From positions 62,786,872 to 62,850,871 of the forward strand of contig OW121852.1 of the NCBI GenBank assembly GCA_933228895.1: a DNA stretch of 64,000 nt. Reading direction: 5' to 3'. Below are positions 11,938 to 23,175 of the stretch, one piece after another. How positions within the stretch are numbered: position 1 is the first letter of the stretch; each line of letters begins with the position of its first letter. Position numbers and translations under genes: made by a program. The notes below the pieces were generated by a model. The model searched no databases. It was given only the letters and a program-made list of their open reading frames with translations, and was not told where the DNA came from. The DNA is from Platycnemis pennipes. Its lineage: Eukaryota > Arthropoda > Insecta > Odonata > Platycnemididae.

Positions 11938-12998
11938 GACATTCTGTTCGTGAGAGCGTGCATTTTTTTATAAATGGTTTTTGTAAAAGTTTTTTTCCTT
12001 TATAAATTATTCGACTATATAGTATGGAGTTATAGAGGACAGAATTATAATTTATTGCATATGTTTCTAGAGTTTTATGGTGCAACAATTCCTCGTTCCT
12101 TGAATACTCTGGCTCTTTCCAACTTTTGAATGTCGTTTTGCATCGTTTATCTCCTGAAAGATGACCTGCCCACGGCTGTGATGCCCTCATCATCGACTGG
12201 TATCGTTAAAAGAGGAGAATAAGGGAGACCACGCTTGCTTACTCTCTGCTAACCATGCTTGCTTACTCCCCTAACGTCTCTCAATCCCATAAGCCTCCGA
12301 AGCTGATTTTCTTTGGCGCATCCCTGGCTGTCATGCCAACCCGGCATCCCTACCGAGCCTTCGAGGAAAGCACCGCGCGGCGGCTTATTTCGTTTCGCCC
12401 AGCCCCCTTGTCCTGCAGGATCGAATCGAAACACGCTAAAGCACTCCCGTGGCCTGTCCTCAAAGGGCGATTAGTGCCGTGACCTCCTCCGTCCTTTCAC
12501 CCACCCTTCCTCCGGTCCTCTCTCAGGCGTCCCGTTGACCCCCTTCCCTTCTTTTCTCCATTCTCCTCCTCCTCACCCCCTCATCCGATGCGACGCGAAT
12601 GTCGGATGATTCACGGCAATGAAATCGTGAAATGGATGTCGTCCAACTCCTGCGAGCGGTCCGAGATTTGCTGCCAGCGCCGCCGGTGCTGCCAAATGGA
12701 GCCGAAATCAGCGTGTGGTACCGCGGGGTACTATCATCGACGGCGTCACGAGGATGACGATCGCTGTGGCGATGTCTAAAGGCTGTCTTACGCGTCCGTT
12801 GAAACTGCGAAAGTTGATGTAGCTTCAGTTTCTGCAATCGTCCGTGAAAGTCCGTGACGTGGTAAAATGCGAGAATAATTGCGTGACAGCTTTAAAAGAT
12901 GAGATCATTGATGCAATTTTTCAATGGTAATATAACGTCATTTGATTGATATTTCGATAATCTACATTGTATACGCTGTATGTTCATATAATTTATGC
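11938..12998. other. Unannotated DNA with a GC-rich island at 12240-12780
   Basis: The island carries overlapping open frames of 61-104 codons on both strands (for example 12523-12837 minus and 12255-12482 plus). They exclude one another and show no domain. TCATC/GATGA triplets and CpG are frequent. Confidence 0.4.
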
Positions 12999-13105
12999 AT
13001 CTACATCTACATAATACCCTGAAAGCCACCATAAAGGTGTGTGGCAGGGGGTGAACTCTCACCAAACATGCACTACATATCCTGCATAAAAAAGGATTAG
13101 TACTT
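12999..13105 (-). repeat. LINE 3' UTR and hairpin tail
   Basis: On the minus strand: CTAATCCTTTTTTATGCAGG, then TGTAGTGCATGTTTGGTGAG, TTCACCCCCTGCCACACACC, a hairpin, and the ATGTAGATGTAGATGC tail. About 50 bp more of the 3' UTR is kept than in the copy at 11881. It matches the copies at 32682 and 61116 nearly base for base. Confidence 0.85.
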
Positions 13106-13640
13106 TATACTGTCTTGATCGATCAAATATCAATTAAATGGACGTGAACGAAACAACGATTACCGCCGCTATAAAGTATGTTTCTTAACTGTATTCTAAA
13201 GAAATCAGTAGGGCTTCTACAACCATATACTTAGCCCTCCTGCGCAGAGACCGCAAGGCACTGGGCCAAGTTAACGCGATTGAGGCCCCTCTTTTACAAT
13301 GGAAATAGAAGCTTTAACATGATTAATTGCCCAGCTCATGATTATTGCACTTAATGCACCATTGAAAGATTTAAGTGCCGACAAAAAAACGCTCATCACA
13401 ATCGTCTGCAACCCTGTTTAATCGTTACTACAATAGAATCGTTAGGAAGGAGAATCGAGTGGAGAGTTATGTGAAACAAATCTAAGGACTTTTGACTGAT
13501 AAAGGTAGTTGTTTCAGGCTTGATTTGGTGGAATATCATAGCGAAAGAAAAAATGGCAAAAAAATCCCCTCCACCTACCCCCCCCCCCTTTCAACCTTTC
13601 CCTTCCCTCACTGCAAATTGTATATATACCGATGTTTGAG
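13106..13640. other. No recognisable feature; poly-C run at 13579-13588
   Basis: AT-rich sequence, with a short C run inside a 99-codon chance frame that reads through the motif at 13641-13693. Confidence 0.45.
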
Positions 13641-13693
13641 ATTTAATTTTCACCTGACGATGGTGTTGTACACCGAAACCGGTCAAATTAAAT
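13641..13693 (+). ncRNA. Hammerhead-like three-stem motif (degenerate)
   Basis: Outer stem ATTTAATTT (13641-13649) pairs perfectly with AAATTAAAT (13685-13693). Inside lie CTGACGA (13654-13660), a stem GGTGT/ACACC with a 3-nt loop (13662-13674), then GAAAC (13675-13679) and CGGTC. The order stem I, CUGANGA, stem II, GAAA, short palindromic ACCGGU, H is that of a type I hammerhead ribozyme with minimal stem III. Departures: one extra U between CUGACGA and stem II, and four unpaired bases on the 5' side of stem I. It may therefore be an inactive relic or another repeat that shares the motif. Confidence 0.4.
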
Positions 13694-14499
13694 ATCTTTA
13701 TTCTTGTGGAAAATTGCCATTTTTTCTTTCGCTTTTGACTGATGTTAATAACGTTGGTCTGAAGAAATCAGTAGCAAGGAAGAATTCGTAAAGCAAAAGA
13801 AATTTAAAGAAAATTGGTGACTCTTCATTGAAGTCTACTTTTACCGGTTAAAATATTCATCACCAGAGAGTTCATTTAAGGTCAGCACGGCTTTGGGCCA
13901 TAGCAATGTTCGTTAAATCTCCTCTCCTTTGTAGTATTATTCACTTAAAATTACGACTCGATACTTGGCGCTTTTATTTATTCTTTTTTTTCTCGTTACC
14001 CGTCGTCGTTCTTAGTAACCTGAGAGGAGGTCAGCAAGTTTTTTTTTTGTTGCATCCACATTTATGTACGCGAATGTAGCAGCTCTGAAGTGCTTTCAGG
14101 AAACAGTCACTTGATGCCCTCGGGTCACGTCTGCGTCATTTGGGTTTTCAAACAAATTATCCGGCAACTCCCTGCGGATACGAGTTAGAGTGAATAAAGA
14201 CCAAAACTCTAGTCAACGTCGCTCTACCGTGACATCTACGTGAAATGCCTCGTCACCAGGGTCAAATGTACACGTGAAATGGCATCTGAGCGAAATAGCC
14301 CAAATTTCATCATGATTTCTGGCAGGGATTCTATAGTGTACCTAGCGGAGGTAAAACACTACTTCGTAATAATCGATGCTTTTATTTTTCCCTGTCCCTG
14401 CCGTTTTTAACGCACTTTTATGACATTACATAAACGTCTCAGTAACATCGGGAGGCCTCTTGATTATGACGTAAGTCGGCAGCGGGAGTTGGGTCAGTA
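13694..14499. other. No recognisable feature
   Basis: Mixed-composition spacer with short poly-T tracts near 13985 and 14040. I recognise no gene or repeat. Confidence 0.5.
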
Positions 14500-14594
14500 A
14501 TATCCTGGAAGAAACCGGCAACGCAAAGGTCTTGGGCTCGAATACCGCCCAAGATATGGATTTTGTGTTTGTCCTTGGAGTAATAATTTAAGTT
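14500..14594 (+). repeat. tRNA-like module next to a LINE tail
   Basis: A box B-like GGGCTCGAATACCGCCC lies at 14548-14564, preceded by a weak box A-like region. The module runs to the ATC triplets that end the minus-strand LINE at 14595. It may be a diverged SINE head. Confidence 0.35.
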
Positions 14595-15200
14595 CATCAT
14601 CATCAGTTATGCAATCCTCATATTGGTTTACTTTAGCCCTCCATTCTACCCTCTCCCCTGCTAAGTCCTTTAAGCCCATATTATGCAGCTCTTATGTTTC
14701 ATATCCCGTTTCACCTAATCTATGTATTTGTCCCTCGGTCTACCCTGTTGTGTTATCCCTCCAGTTATGATCGTTACAAATTCATCATGCCTCAAATGGA
14801 AGTGTATCCATCTGACCTTTGTGTTCCTGAAAATTGTTGTTTTCGCTGTTTCTATTCTCTGTATAATTCCCTATTTTTGATCTGTCCATTTGAACTTCAT
14901 CATGCATCTCCAGAACCAAATTTCACAAGTTTTTTTTTCCTCTTTTGTGCCTGCTTTGTGATGGTTCATGCCCCCGAACCGTGTACCGAGCAACACCCCA
15001 CAGCGCGAATATTTTCACATACTGCTTCCTCATTGTTAAGTTTATTTTCATTGACCTCAGAAACTGTTTTCTCATCATTATTGCTTTCTTGCCTTGGGAT
15101 TTTCTTCGCTTGACATCTGTTAAACTTCTCCTGTCTCTCATTTTTTTCGGGAAATTTTCCCAAAAATGAAGGAATCATTCTATTCCTATAACTCTTCGGA
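14595..15200 (-). pseudogene. RTE-like LINE, RT C-terminal half, decayed
   Basis: Minus-strand frames give, in order, KKAIMMRKQFLRSMKINL, a WGVARYTVRG block aligned with the 'WSVALYGCETW' block of the RT, CEIWFWRCMMKFKWTD, RWIHFHLRHDEF, GRPRDKYID and LAGERVEWRAKVNQYED. These match the end of RTE-like insect non-LTR polyproteins. The element ends in ATC triplets at 14595-14606 (ATG/GAT-type tail on its own strand). It is a different subfamily from the copy at 45272, because GRPRDKYID replaces GRPRMNYIE. At least one in-frame stop and several frame changes make it dead. It is the second-longest RTE-like fragment in the window. Confidence 0.8.
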
Positions 15201-15969
15201 TCAATTTTCAAGATAAGAATCAAAAGCACGTAACTCTTATATGAAAATATGCTAAGGTAACCTTGCTATAGAGTTTATTTTTTGTTTTAGGTAGTATCTG
15301 ATGCACAAACCTTTTTGATAGCCAAGCCTACTACTTAAGTACCAACCAATGTGTAAAATGTCCAAAGATTTTGCGCAGAAAACTAAACAGTCAGCAAATA
15401 TTTCACCCCACGCTCGAGAAAGTAATTATCCCCGCTGCATGGTAGCTCCTTCGACGGGTGCATCAACCTCTTCGACGCAGGAGGTCACAGGAATTACTTG
15501 GCATGAATTTTCAGGCAACCTGGCGCAGAGCGCCATTCGGAGTGGATTAAAGGCCCAACCGATGATATAACAAATGTGGGCCCCTCGCGGAGTAATCCCG
15601 GCAAGTAAGGCATCACGGGAAGGCGCCTGCACTCGGTGAAACGAAATGGCGAGTAGCGGGCGTAGCTTTTTCTCCGCGGCGCAACCGTCAGAGGGAAGAA
15701 ATAGAATGAACACGAATGTTTCTGAGTGCGGAGAACCGTAATCCACATTGTAACCCTTTCTCTCCTCCCGCGTTAATAAATTCTCCATGCGCTTAAACGT
15801 ACGTATATCTTTTTTTACCCTCTATTCTCACACTTTTCGTTTTCTCACCAATGAGGCTAAAAGGTCTCTAGCATCATTTTCTCAGGGCTCTGATTACTTA
15901 CGTCATAAAAAATAGTGAGTCGCATTCAAAAAAATCAATTTTGTGGAGTGGTACTAGGAGTTTGAAAGA
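15201..15969. other. Unannotated DNA
   Basis: 15420-15790 is GC-rich with a 120-codon minus frame (15426-15788) that has no recognisable domain and is overlapped by another frame. The rest is AT-rich. Confidence 0.4.
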
Positions 15970-16095
15970 TACTGGAGGGGGGCTACTAAGAATGCAAGCC
16001 TACAGGTGACAAGGATGGTACCCCATTAGGGGTACCTACTGAGGAAGGATCAGGCCTCATCTCCTCCACAAAAGATTGCATTTTCTATTGCGCCT
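15970..16095 (+). repeat. Unclassified dispersed repeat, copy 1
   Basis: Shares an ordered set of blocks with 28144-28260: CTACAGGTGAC / CTACGGGTGAC, an AGGGG motif, GGAAGG, a CCT-rich block, then AAAGATTGCATTTTCTATTGC / AAACATTGTTTTCTATTGC. No coding potential or tRNA boxes. Probably a short retroposon or a LINE UTR. Confidence 0.55.
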
Positions 16096-16604
16096 GGCGG
16101 TGTCTGCATGCGTATAAAAGTATGTGTAACGGCAAAATCGTTCCCAAAATTCGTTTTAGCGGCATCATTTAATTCCTTAGAGGCTATTTAATGTAGATAT
16201 CAATGCATATTATTCCACTGGGAGTTAATTCTTTTCCTAAAAGCCGTTGCGAAATTCCAGAAAAGCTGATATATTTTTAAACTGCATAATTGGCATTTTT
16301 TGCGTATATGCGCACTTTTCACTGATTATCTGACAATTTGTATTGGTGCATTTCATTATTCCATCTTCTCGTTTCTTATTTTGTTCCGCGTAAGGAAACA
16401 ACTTGATCCGTAAGAGAATTTTGTAAGCGCGAGTAGTATGCCCATGTCAGGGTTGACCAAAATATCCGACTTTGATTAACACCTGTTTTTTTCCAGAGGA
16501 AATTCCCTTGTATCGCAATTTTAAATGTTTGTATTTCACGAATCATGTTCACATATAACAGTATTCGAAATCAATTTCTTAAATATTAATAGTGGTAACT
16601 GTTC

Positions 16605-16667
16605 ATATTAGTCAATATTTAGCATTATATTTTCAATATTAGTCAATATTTAGTATTATAATATGTT
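16605..16667 (+). repeat. 31-bp tandem duplication
   Basis: ATATTAGTCAATATTTAG occurs at 16605 and again at 16636. It is AT-rich and probably arose by replication slippage. Confidence 0.75.
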
Positions 16668-18439
16668 AGTAGAGCAGTTCGATCATACCAACATGCAACA
16701 ATGATGTTCTTAGATTCTCGCCATACCCTATATCCTTCATTTGGCTTGTGGAGTACCCGAAATAATTGAAGGTAAAATTAGGTTGCCTTCCCTTTGCACA
16801 GTTAACATTTGATATTCCATCTCCGATTCTATCCTGTATTCGCTATTCTTACAATTTCCTTCCTCTTTCTCGAGCACAAGATTTCGTTTTCTTTCCATGG
16901 ATCTTGCCTGTTATATTGTGTCCTCATGTTTCCCAGCCTGCTCACCTAACCACTCAACGGAGCTACCATCTCCACCCTCCCAAACTTGTTTCTGAAGAGA
17001 GTTCCGCCCTTGAATTTTTAAGGGGATCAGTCACTTCTCCGAGTACACCCTCGTGCACGATAAGGACTCATCATTCTAGTTCGACTCCAAGGGAGTTAAT
17101 TCTTAATTAATCGCACAACTTATTCTATTTTGACTTCCTCGAGCGGAAATTGCAGAAAGTTATGAATAATGTTTTTATTTATGATGTTGTATTCTTAGCG
17201 AAGTGTTGGGGGTGGAGAAAGCAGTAGATGCCTTTTCCTTGAGTGCAGGAGGTAATGGATCTTCTTTGAAAAGCTTAAATATTCAGCGATTTTCTCCGAA
17301 AAGATTTTTGAAAAAAAAAATAAGTGGCTAAGGCACGATTTTTAATGCCTATTACTCTCCCATGACCAAGTTTCTCCTCGAGTTTCTTCCCCCAACTGTA
17401 TCGGAAATTGTTTGGATTTTACGTTATTCATCATTCATATTCATGCTTCTGTGAAGTGTCTAGAGAGGCAAGAAATGGAGATAAGGGAGAAAGAGAGATA
17501 CGGGTGGTGTTGTTATTAATTTATGTGATGAAATGGTTTTCGCGCAACTGACACCGGGTATTTCGTAATGTGCTGGAAGGAAGCCCATTGACTTCACGTC
17601 TCCAGGTATATGACATGGATTTAAGGGGGTGGAAAGATTTGTATATGCTGGTATTATTTGAGGCGGAAATGTACCTATATGAGAGATTCCATGTCAGATC
17701 AATTAAAAACAAGCTTAAATTAAAGCTTTTGACCTCGCCAGTTTTGTTATTGATGAAATTTGATATGAAGGAAAAATATGGCTAAATAAGTATTTATGCT
17801 AGTTTTGAAATTTTTATTTTCAAATTTGTTGTTGACAAAGACATAACAATTATAGAAGTTTTAGTTAAAAACTTGGCAAAAATACAAATATACTGATTGC
17901 TCTAACTTTTTTAATGATTGTAGTAGTGTAAAAATGCTAATACCTTTAGACAGTTAAGAAATAGAGATGCCTATTGATACCATAAACGGGTTTCTTATAA
18001 CACATTAAAGTTTCAAGGTAATTGAATGTGACCTTTGTCCTTTAATATATATCAAATTACGCCAACTCAGAAAATTATGAAGAAAACACATCTCATTGCC
18101 GCAGCATTCTTGTGCCCACGCACCAAATATTCGGCTGTCACCTAGGAGTGCATATTTTTCACACGGTACCATAAATCACCTATAGATAACAAGCACCAAT
18201 AATCTGAATATTGAACGGATACTTTGCGGTCTGCAAGATCTAAGTCTGGTTTACGGAGACCGAAGGATCTCGCCACTTTATTTGTTGCGGCCACCCAACC
18301 CCCATCCTAGCGTATCTTTGTTTATTTTTTTCTTTCCTTTCGCATCTCCGCGGATTCCGGTGGCGTCGGTTTTAATGAAGGACCACCTCAGTCACGGGAG
18401 CTAAGCGAACTTCATTTCGTCTCAATTTTCCCAGATGCC
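16668..18439. other. No recognisable feature
   Basis: AT-rich sequence. Open frames at 16766-17110 (114 codons) and 17570-17785 (71 codons) carry no motif I know. Confidence 0.45.
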
Positions 18440-18790
18440 GGTCTCGGTGAGCGCAACGACTCTTCAGCTCACAATTTCCTCGGCGAGACGTAATCATCTC
18501 GAGTTTGAAAGGGAGACCTCGGCTTTTTTTCCCCCCCGCGACGACATTCAGTGGCCCCGTCTTTCACTCGTTTCCAAAGGGCTCCATGATTCAATCATTC
18601 TCTTTTTCCCGACCTCTTTCCTCCCCGTCCTTTATTCCCACCAAATTCTTTCCTCTCCCTAATGGAATATTTTTCCTCTCTCTCTCCTCTTCTTGCTCCC
18701 TTCCTCGACTCAAGCTGCGAGACGGAGCTTCTTCAAGATGCCCCCATCCAAGTTAATTCACGCCTCTGCCCTTTCCTTTTGATGCCTCGA
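18440..18790. other. Polypyrimidine, GC-rich island
   Basis: The plus strand is dominated by C and T runs (TTTTTTTCCCCCCCCG near 18523-18538, repeated CTCTCTC). Overlapping plus frames in several registers (75, 83 and 144 codons) all translate to F/S/P/L-rich strings. This reflects base skew and not a gene. Confidence 0.5.
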
Positions 18791-19026
18791 GATCGAATCT
18801 CTCGTATTTCGTCTCTTCTTCGAAAACCCAAGGGCTATTCTCTCGGGCGTATAAATACGTACGTTACCTCAACGTTCTCCCGATACTCCGATATTTTGAC
18901 TGACCTGTTTTTCTTCCATATTTTATACGTCGATGTCGAGTGTGTGTGTCATAGCGGTCGGAGTACGATATCCAATTCCTCCCGTAAGCCCGTAAGCAGT
19001 GGAGCAACTCCTGTGTCGAAAATTAA

Positions 19027-19556
19027 TCATCATTATCAGTCAACAATCCTTAGATTGGTTGGACACAATTCTCCACTCGATCCCTCTATCGGCTAATCTC
19101 TTGATATTTACGTATTTGTTCTCTTTCATCTCCTTCGCCACTTGTTCTATATATATCATAAAAGGCCTTTCACATTCTTTCCGTTCACTTGTCCTTCGAC
19201 GGCTGTCTTCATGAGACCATCTTGTCTCACATTATGGTTTAGGTTATTCTCACAATTTAGGTTTTAATGTAACTTCTCTTTTCTTCCACTCTTCTTAATA
19301 CTTCATTCTTCGTCAATCGGTCGATCCTTTTCATCCTCATCATTCTTCTGTTGCACTTCATTTCGAATGCTTCCACTCTTTACTTCTCTGCTGCTGTATT
19401 CGTCCATGCCTCACATCTATAAAAATGAGTGCTCCTGATGCATTGTTTCCTTGCTTCCATGCTTGTATTTCTAGCTGTAGGTAGATTATTCTTCGGCAGT
19501 ATACCCTCTTCGCCTGGTCTTTCGCTATTGACTATTTCTTTTCGCTTCGTCCATCG
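19027..19556 (-). pseudogene. RTE-like LINE, RT C-terminal fragment
   Basis: On the minus strand, upstream to downstream, it reads MEARKQCIRSTHFYRCEAW, AAEK (stop) RVEAFEMKCNRRMM, KRIDRLTKNEVLRRVEEKR, and on to the CCTAAGGATTGTTGACTGA palindrome and ATG-type tail at 19027-19045. These blocks correspond to 'VALYGCETW', 'RVEAFEMWCYRRM' and 'KWIDRVTNEEVLRRVGEKR'. An in-frame stop between AAEK and RVEAF and later frame changes show decay. Confidence 0.85.
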
Positions 19557-19905
19557 CTGATAACTCGACTTTCCAGGTAGTACAACAGTACCCTTTCACT
19601 TGCTCAGGTTTTTGTTTTCCTTGTTTAACATTTGGTATTAAACTCTTCTTTATTTCAGCATACCTATTTGTTAGTTTACTTTTCAATGCTCTTCAGGTGA
19701 TATCTTGCCATCGTCTTCTCCAAGGTTACTAGAGCCCTCTTCAAATCCCTCTCTGTAGTTGAGCAGTGTAAATGGCAGCAGTAAAATAGGACGTCTCACT
19801 AAGGCATTCAAACTCAGCGCTTAGATGAATAGGTGTTCCAAGATTTCGTGGTCATACATTTCTATATCATCATTGGTTTGCGAGCTTACTTTGTGGAATT
19901 TCATG
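19557..19905. other. No recognisable feature
   Basis: T-rich sequence next to the LINE's 5' truncation point. It could include further diverged LINE sequence that I cannot align by eye. Confidence 0.4.
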
Positions 19906-19997
19906 ATCGAGAGTAAAATCAAGTAAACCTTGTTAAAGCCCAATAAGCCCCAATAGATAGTGTAGAATAACAAGGGTTACTTGATTTTACTCTCGAT
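19906..19997. repeat. Near-perfect 30-bp-arm hairpin
   Basis: The arm ATCGAGAGTAAAATCAAGTA... (19906-19935) is the reverse complement of 19968-19997 with about one mismatch, around a 32-nt loop. Transcribed from either strand it would fold as a ~92-nt hairpin with pre-miRNA-like dimensions. It could instead be a small foldback element. I see no target-site duplication. Confidence 0.8.
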
Positions 19998-20795
19998 ACT
20001 TTTTTTTGCCCATACAAAACTACCTAAACTGCAGGAACACCTTCAGTAATAATATTTCATAAGACGTGCGTGTTAGAGTCCAGGAATTGATAAGAGAACT
20101 GGTCAGTTGTATCACTTCAAAGGAGCCATCAGATTTTGTTCGAGCATGCTGGCGTATAAACGCCCTCTCGTATTCTCGCACGTTTTTTTTCTTCCAGTTC
20201 CTCTTTTTCTCCGACTTCACGGTCTTCTAACCTCTCTCCGTGGCATCCCATATGTCCTCTTTTTCACTTTTACGCCGAGACTCCCGGAGCCGCCAACCCA
20301 ATCCTTCCAATCCCCTCCCCCACCCTTTCTTTCTCCGTCAACCGTGATGGGAAGTGGCAGGCGGGGTCACGGGGGTGACTGGAGAGAGGTTGACCGGGGT
20401 CGAGTCAAGAGGGCGATAGGGCGAAGGAGAGACGGAAGCCTCCCCGGGTCGACATCACGCCTCTTCCTCATCTCCTTCAGCCCCTTCCAATAAATAACAC
20501 GGCCTTTCACTTTCCAGTCATCCATTCTCACCATCTTAAAACCCTCATCCCTCTCCACGCTCACATATCAGAGGCGAACTGTATTTAATAAATGAGTCGA
20601 ATAAATGAAATTTAATAACTGAGTTGATGAAATAAATGAGTGAATAAATGAGAGACTAGTTACCGCTTGTCGTGGACCATTTCCTCATTCGACCAACCCC
20701 TCCCCACTCACTCACTCACACAAGAATTCGCACGGATTAAAACACTGGTTGGTTAAAAGGCTGGTCGAATATTTAAATGACAGAATAAAGTAAGA
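19998..20795. other. GC-rich, C/T-skewed island
   Basis: 20160-20560 is C/T-rich and contains a 128-codon plus frame (20107-20493) and an opposing 65-codon frame, neither with a known motif. 20580-20660 has short repeats of AATAAATGAG/AATAAATGAA type. Confidence 0.45.
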
Positions 20796-21095
20796 ATTAT
20801 CAAAGATAAGATGAACGAAGAAGTTTTCGGAATGGTGGAAGGAAAGAGAAGTTTCATGAGAATTTTCAAAAGGATTTGGGGTGATCAGTAATTATTTGAG
20901 CAATAATCGTCTGATGAAGATAGTCGAAAAAAAAGGTGAACGTAATAAATGCATAAGGAAGGGGTCATATTAGATATGTGGAGCAAGGAATGAGGTGTGC
21001 AAAAGAGAAGATTTATGTTAATATGAAGAGTTTAGCCGATAAAAGAATCGAGTAGGTAGCGTCGTCCAACCTATCTTATAATTGATCAGTAGTGG
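20796..21095 (+). pseudogene. RTE-like LINE, C-terminal fragment, highly decayed
   Basis: Plus-strand reading gives NEEVFGMVEGKRSFMRIFKR (aligns with NEEVLRRVGEKRSLLKTLKRR), then further frames with DEDSRKK / LMKIVE, VEQGMRCAKEKIYVNMKSLA and DKRIE. Compare VEQVVKDVKERKYVNMKRLADRRIEW in the copy at 45272. Several stops and indels. Opposite orientation to most copies in the window. Confidence 0.75.
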
Positions 21096-22554
21096 ATATG
21101 CATAAGTAGTATAGAACTAGGTTTTAAGGTTTCTACTCCAACAGCTTCGGTTATTTCGCATCGTCTAAGAAAGTTACGTACTAAGGTTAATCCGAAGACG
21201 AACACAACGCCTGTGTTCTAAGTGGTGATCCAGCTCATCATCTTGGGTTGCGAAGACGGGTGTTTGACTGGCCTGACTAGTGCGGTTGATAACTACTCTT
21301 CACAACCCCTTACTTGTTCCCTCCATTTATTCCTTGCTCCCAATTTCCTCCAATAATTCATCCATTCTTCCTCCATCATCTGCAAAATTTCTTTGTCCGT
21401 CCTTCTTTCTGTATATTACAGTTCTCTATCCTCCTGTGAACCCGCGTTATAAAATCGCCCTGTCTGTAGTATCCTCTTCCTTCGGTATCCGATTCTCAGA
21501 TGTATATAAACCCAAGCTGGATATTAAGTTTCATACTAGTCATGTATCTTTACCTGAGGTTCCAATATTAAATACCCCGCCTTTGAGGGAATGGCCTTTT
21601 TTGTAAATCCTCCACCTAATGTCTGTGCTGCTATCAACACCTATTATCGTGTCAGTAAATATTTTGAATGTGATTAGCGCTCTATCGATACCGCACATGA
21701 TGTGGATAGGAACATAGGAAGAGTTTCGGTTGTACAAAGACAAACAGACCTGTCAGGTTTCAGCTTTATTTTGATATTCGCAGTTTTGAGCTTACAGCCA
21801 TTATACGGCCGGACCAAAAGTTATAATATGTAGATTAAATATTATATTGCTGAAGAGATCATCGCTATTTCCATCCAAGTATTCTAAAAACCAACCTAAC
21901 TCCAGGACAATTATATTGTTGGCAATCAATGATCAAATTCAATGATTGTGAAATTACATATTTACAGATTACAAATGTTTACACCTCCTCGGAGGGGAAG
22001 TGTAAAAGACTATCAGAGTTCTAGATAATTGGATAATAGGACGTTATAAGTCAATCTATTAGTCCAACTTAACTCCATTAATAAAAGTAAAATGTCTTTA
22101 TGGGGCAAGATTGAGACAAAACAGTCCCTTCTGCCAATTAAATACTCGAAAAAAATAATTACATGAAACATATGATTGTTGTGACTTAAATAATTATAAT
22201 CTGAGGTAAAAAAGAAAAAATATGATAGATATAATTGAAGGAATTAAAGAATGATAAATGAACAAGAAGTATGTGCATTATATATTTGTATTACAAAAAC
22301 AATATATGATGGTGTGTGAAAGTATTTACAATTGCGGAAAACCGTGAGGATTATTATACTTACATCCTTTACGAAAAAACCCACACCAGGGATACACCTA
22401 CATAAGGAGGGTGTGAAAAACCTACAAAATCGTACTGATAGTGTAGGTAGTGTTTAAAAACTAATTAAATATGATAGTTCGTAGGAAAATTAGTAGATAA
22501 AAAATAAAATTAATGAAGAAAATCGTTACAAAAATAATATGTGATGCGATAATA
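21096..22554. other. No recognisable feature; very AT-rich
   Basis: 21280-21606 has a 108-codon frame without a motif. 21780-22554 is AT-rich with almost no open frames. Confidence 0.5.
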
Positions 22555-23175
22555 TGGTGCTAAATGTGCGCCATTTCTCTTGCCAGCCCATACTTGAACC
22601 AAGAGAAGTGTTTTATATAATGTACCTTTAAAGGGCGAAAGTGATGGAGATTCTCTTAAGGATAAGGGGAGTTTGTTCCAATCGCGACATGTAGTGATAA
22701 TGAATGATTTGTTGAAAATGGTCGTCCGGTGGAGAAGTATTACCAGCTTATGATTCCCTTGTGTATTAGGTTCACCGACGTTTTTCAGCTACCTTAATTC
22801 TTCGAAGAGGTATTGAGGCGTTTCAGAGTTCGAATTTGATAAGAAAGAGAGAGGTTATGCATTTTCCGTCTGTGGCTAAGTTACAACCAAAATATATATG
22901 CATTGCGTGATGTGATATGATACCTGTAGATTGAAAATAAACCTGATGCAAGCATTCAGAAAATGTTGAAGTTTTAATGACAGTTCTTGTGATAGATCTT
23001 GATAAACTATATCGGCGTTGTCAAAATACGGTAAAATTAACGCCGAAATCAGCTGTGCCTTAAAAGATGTGGGGATAACAATGATTTATTGACGGGTAAG
23101 GGTCGTTTAGTAATATCATTTGTCTTTCCTTCATTACACTCCAAATTATTTTATGAACTCTAACGATCGGGTTGT
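22555..23175 (-). pseudogene. CR1-like LINE, RT C-terminal region
   Basis: The minus strand reads SFKAQLISALILPYFDNADI, continuing VYQDLSQELSLKLQ (about 22985-23070), NACIRFIFNL (about 22930), SETPQYLFEELR (about 22795-22830), HRTTIFNKSFIITTCRDWNK and LPLSLRESPSLSPFKGTLYK (about 22615-22715). This matches the classic end of CR1-like RTs: 'ILPYFDYCDVVY--L', 'L-LQRVQNACIRFIF-L', 'TPQYL', 'W--LP-S-------FK--L'. At least two in-frame stops between the second and third blocks mark a pseudogene. The order and spacing of blocks make the call firm although no alignment was run. Confidence 0.85.

Noticed and set aside
19906..19997. Rho-independent terminator reading of the hairpin
   Set aside because: AT-rich 30-bp arms with a 32-nt loop in a eukaryotic genome; bacterial terminators do not apply.
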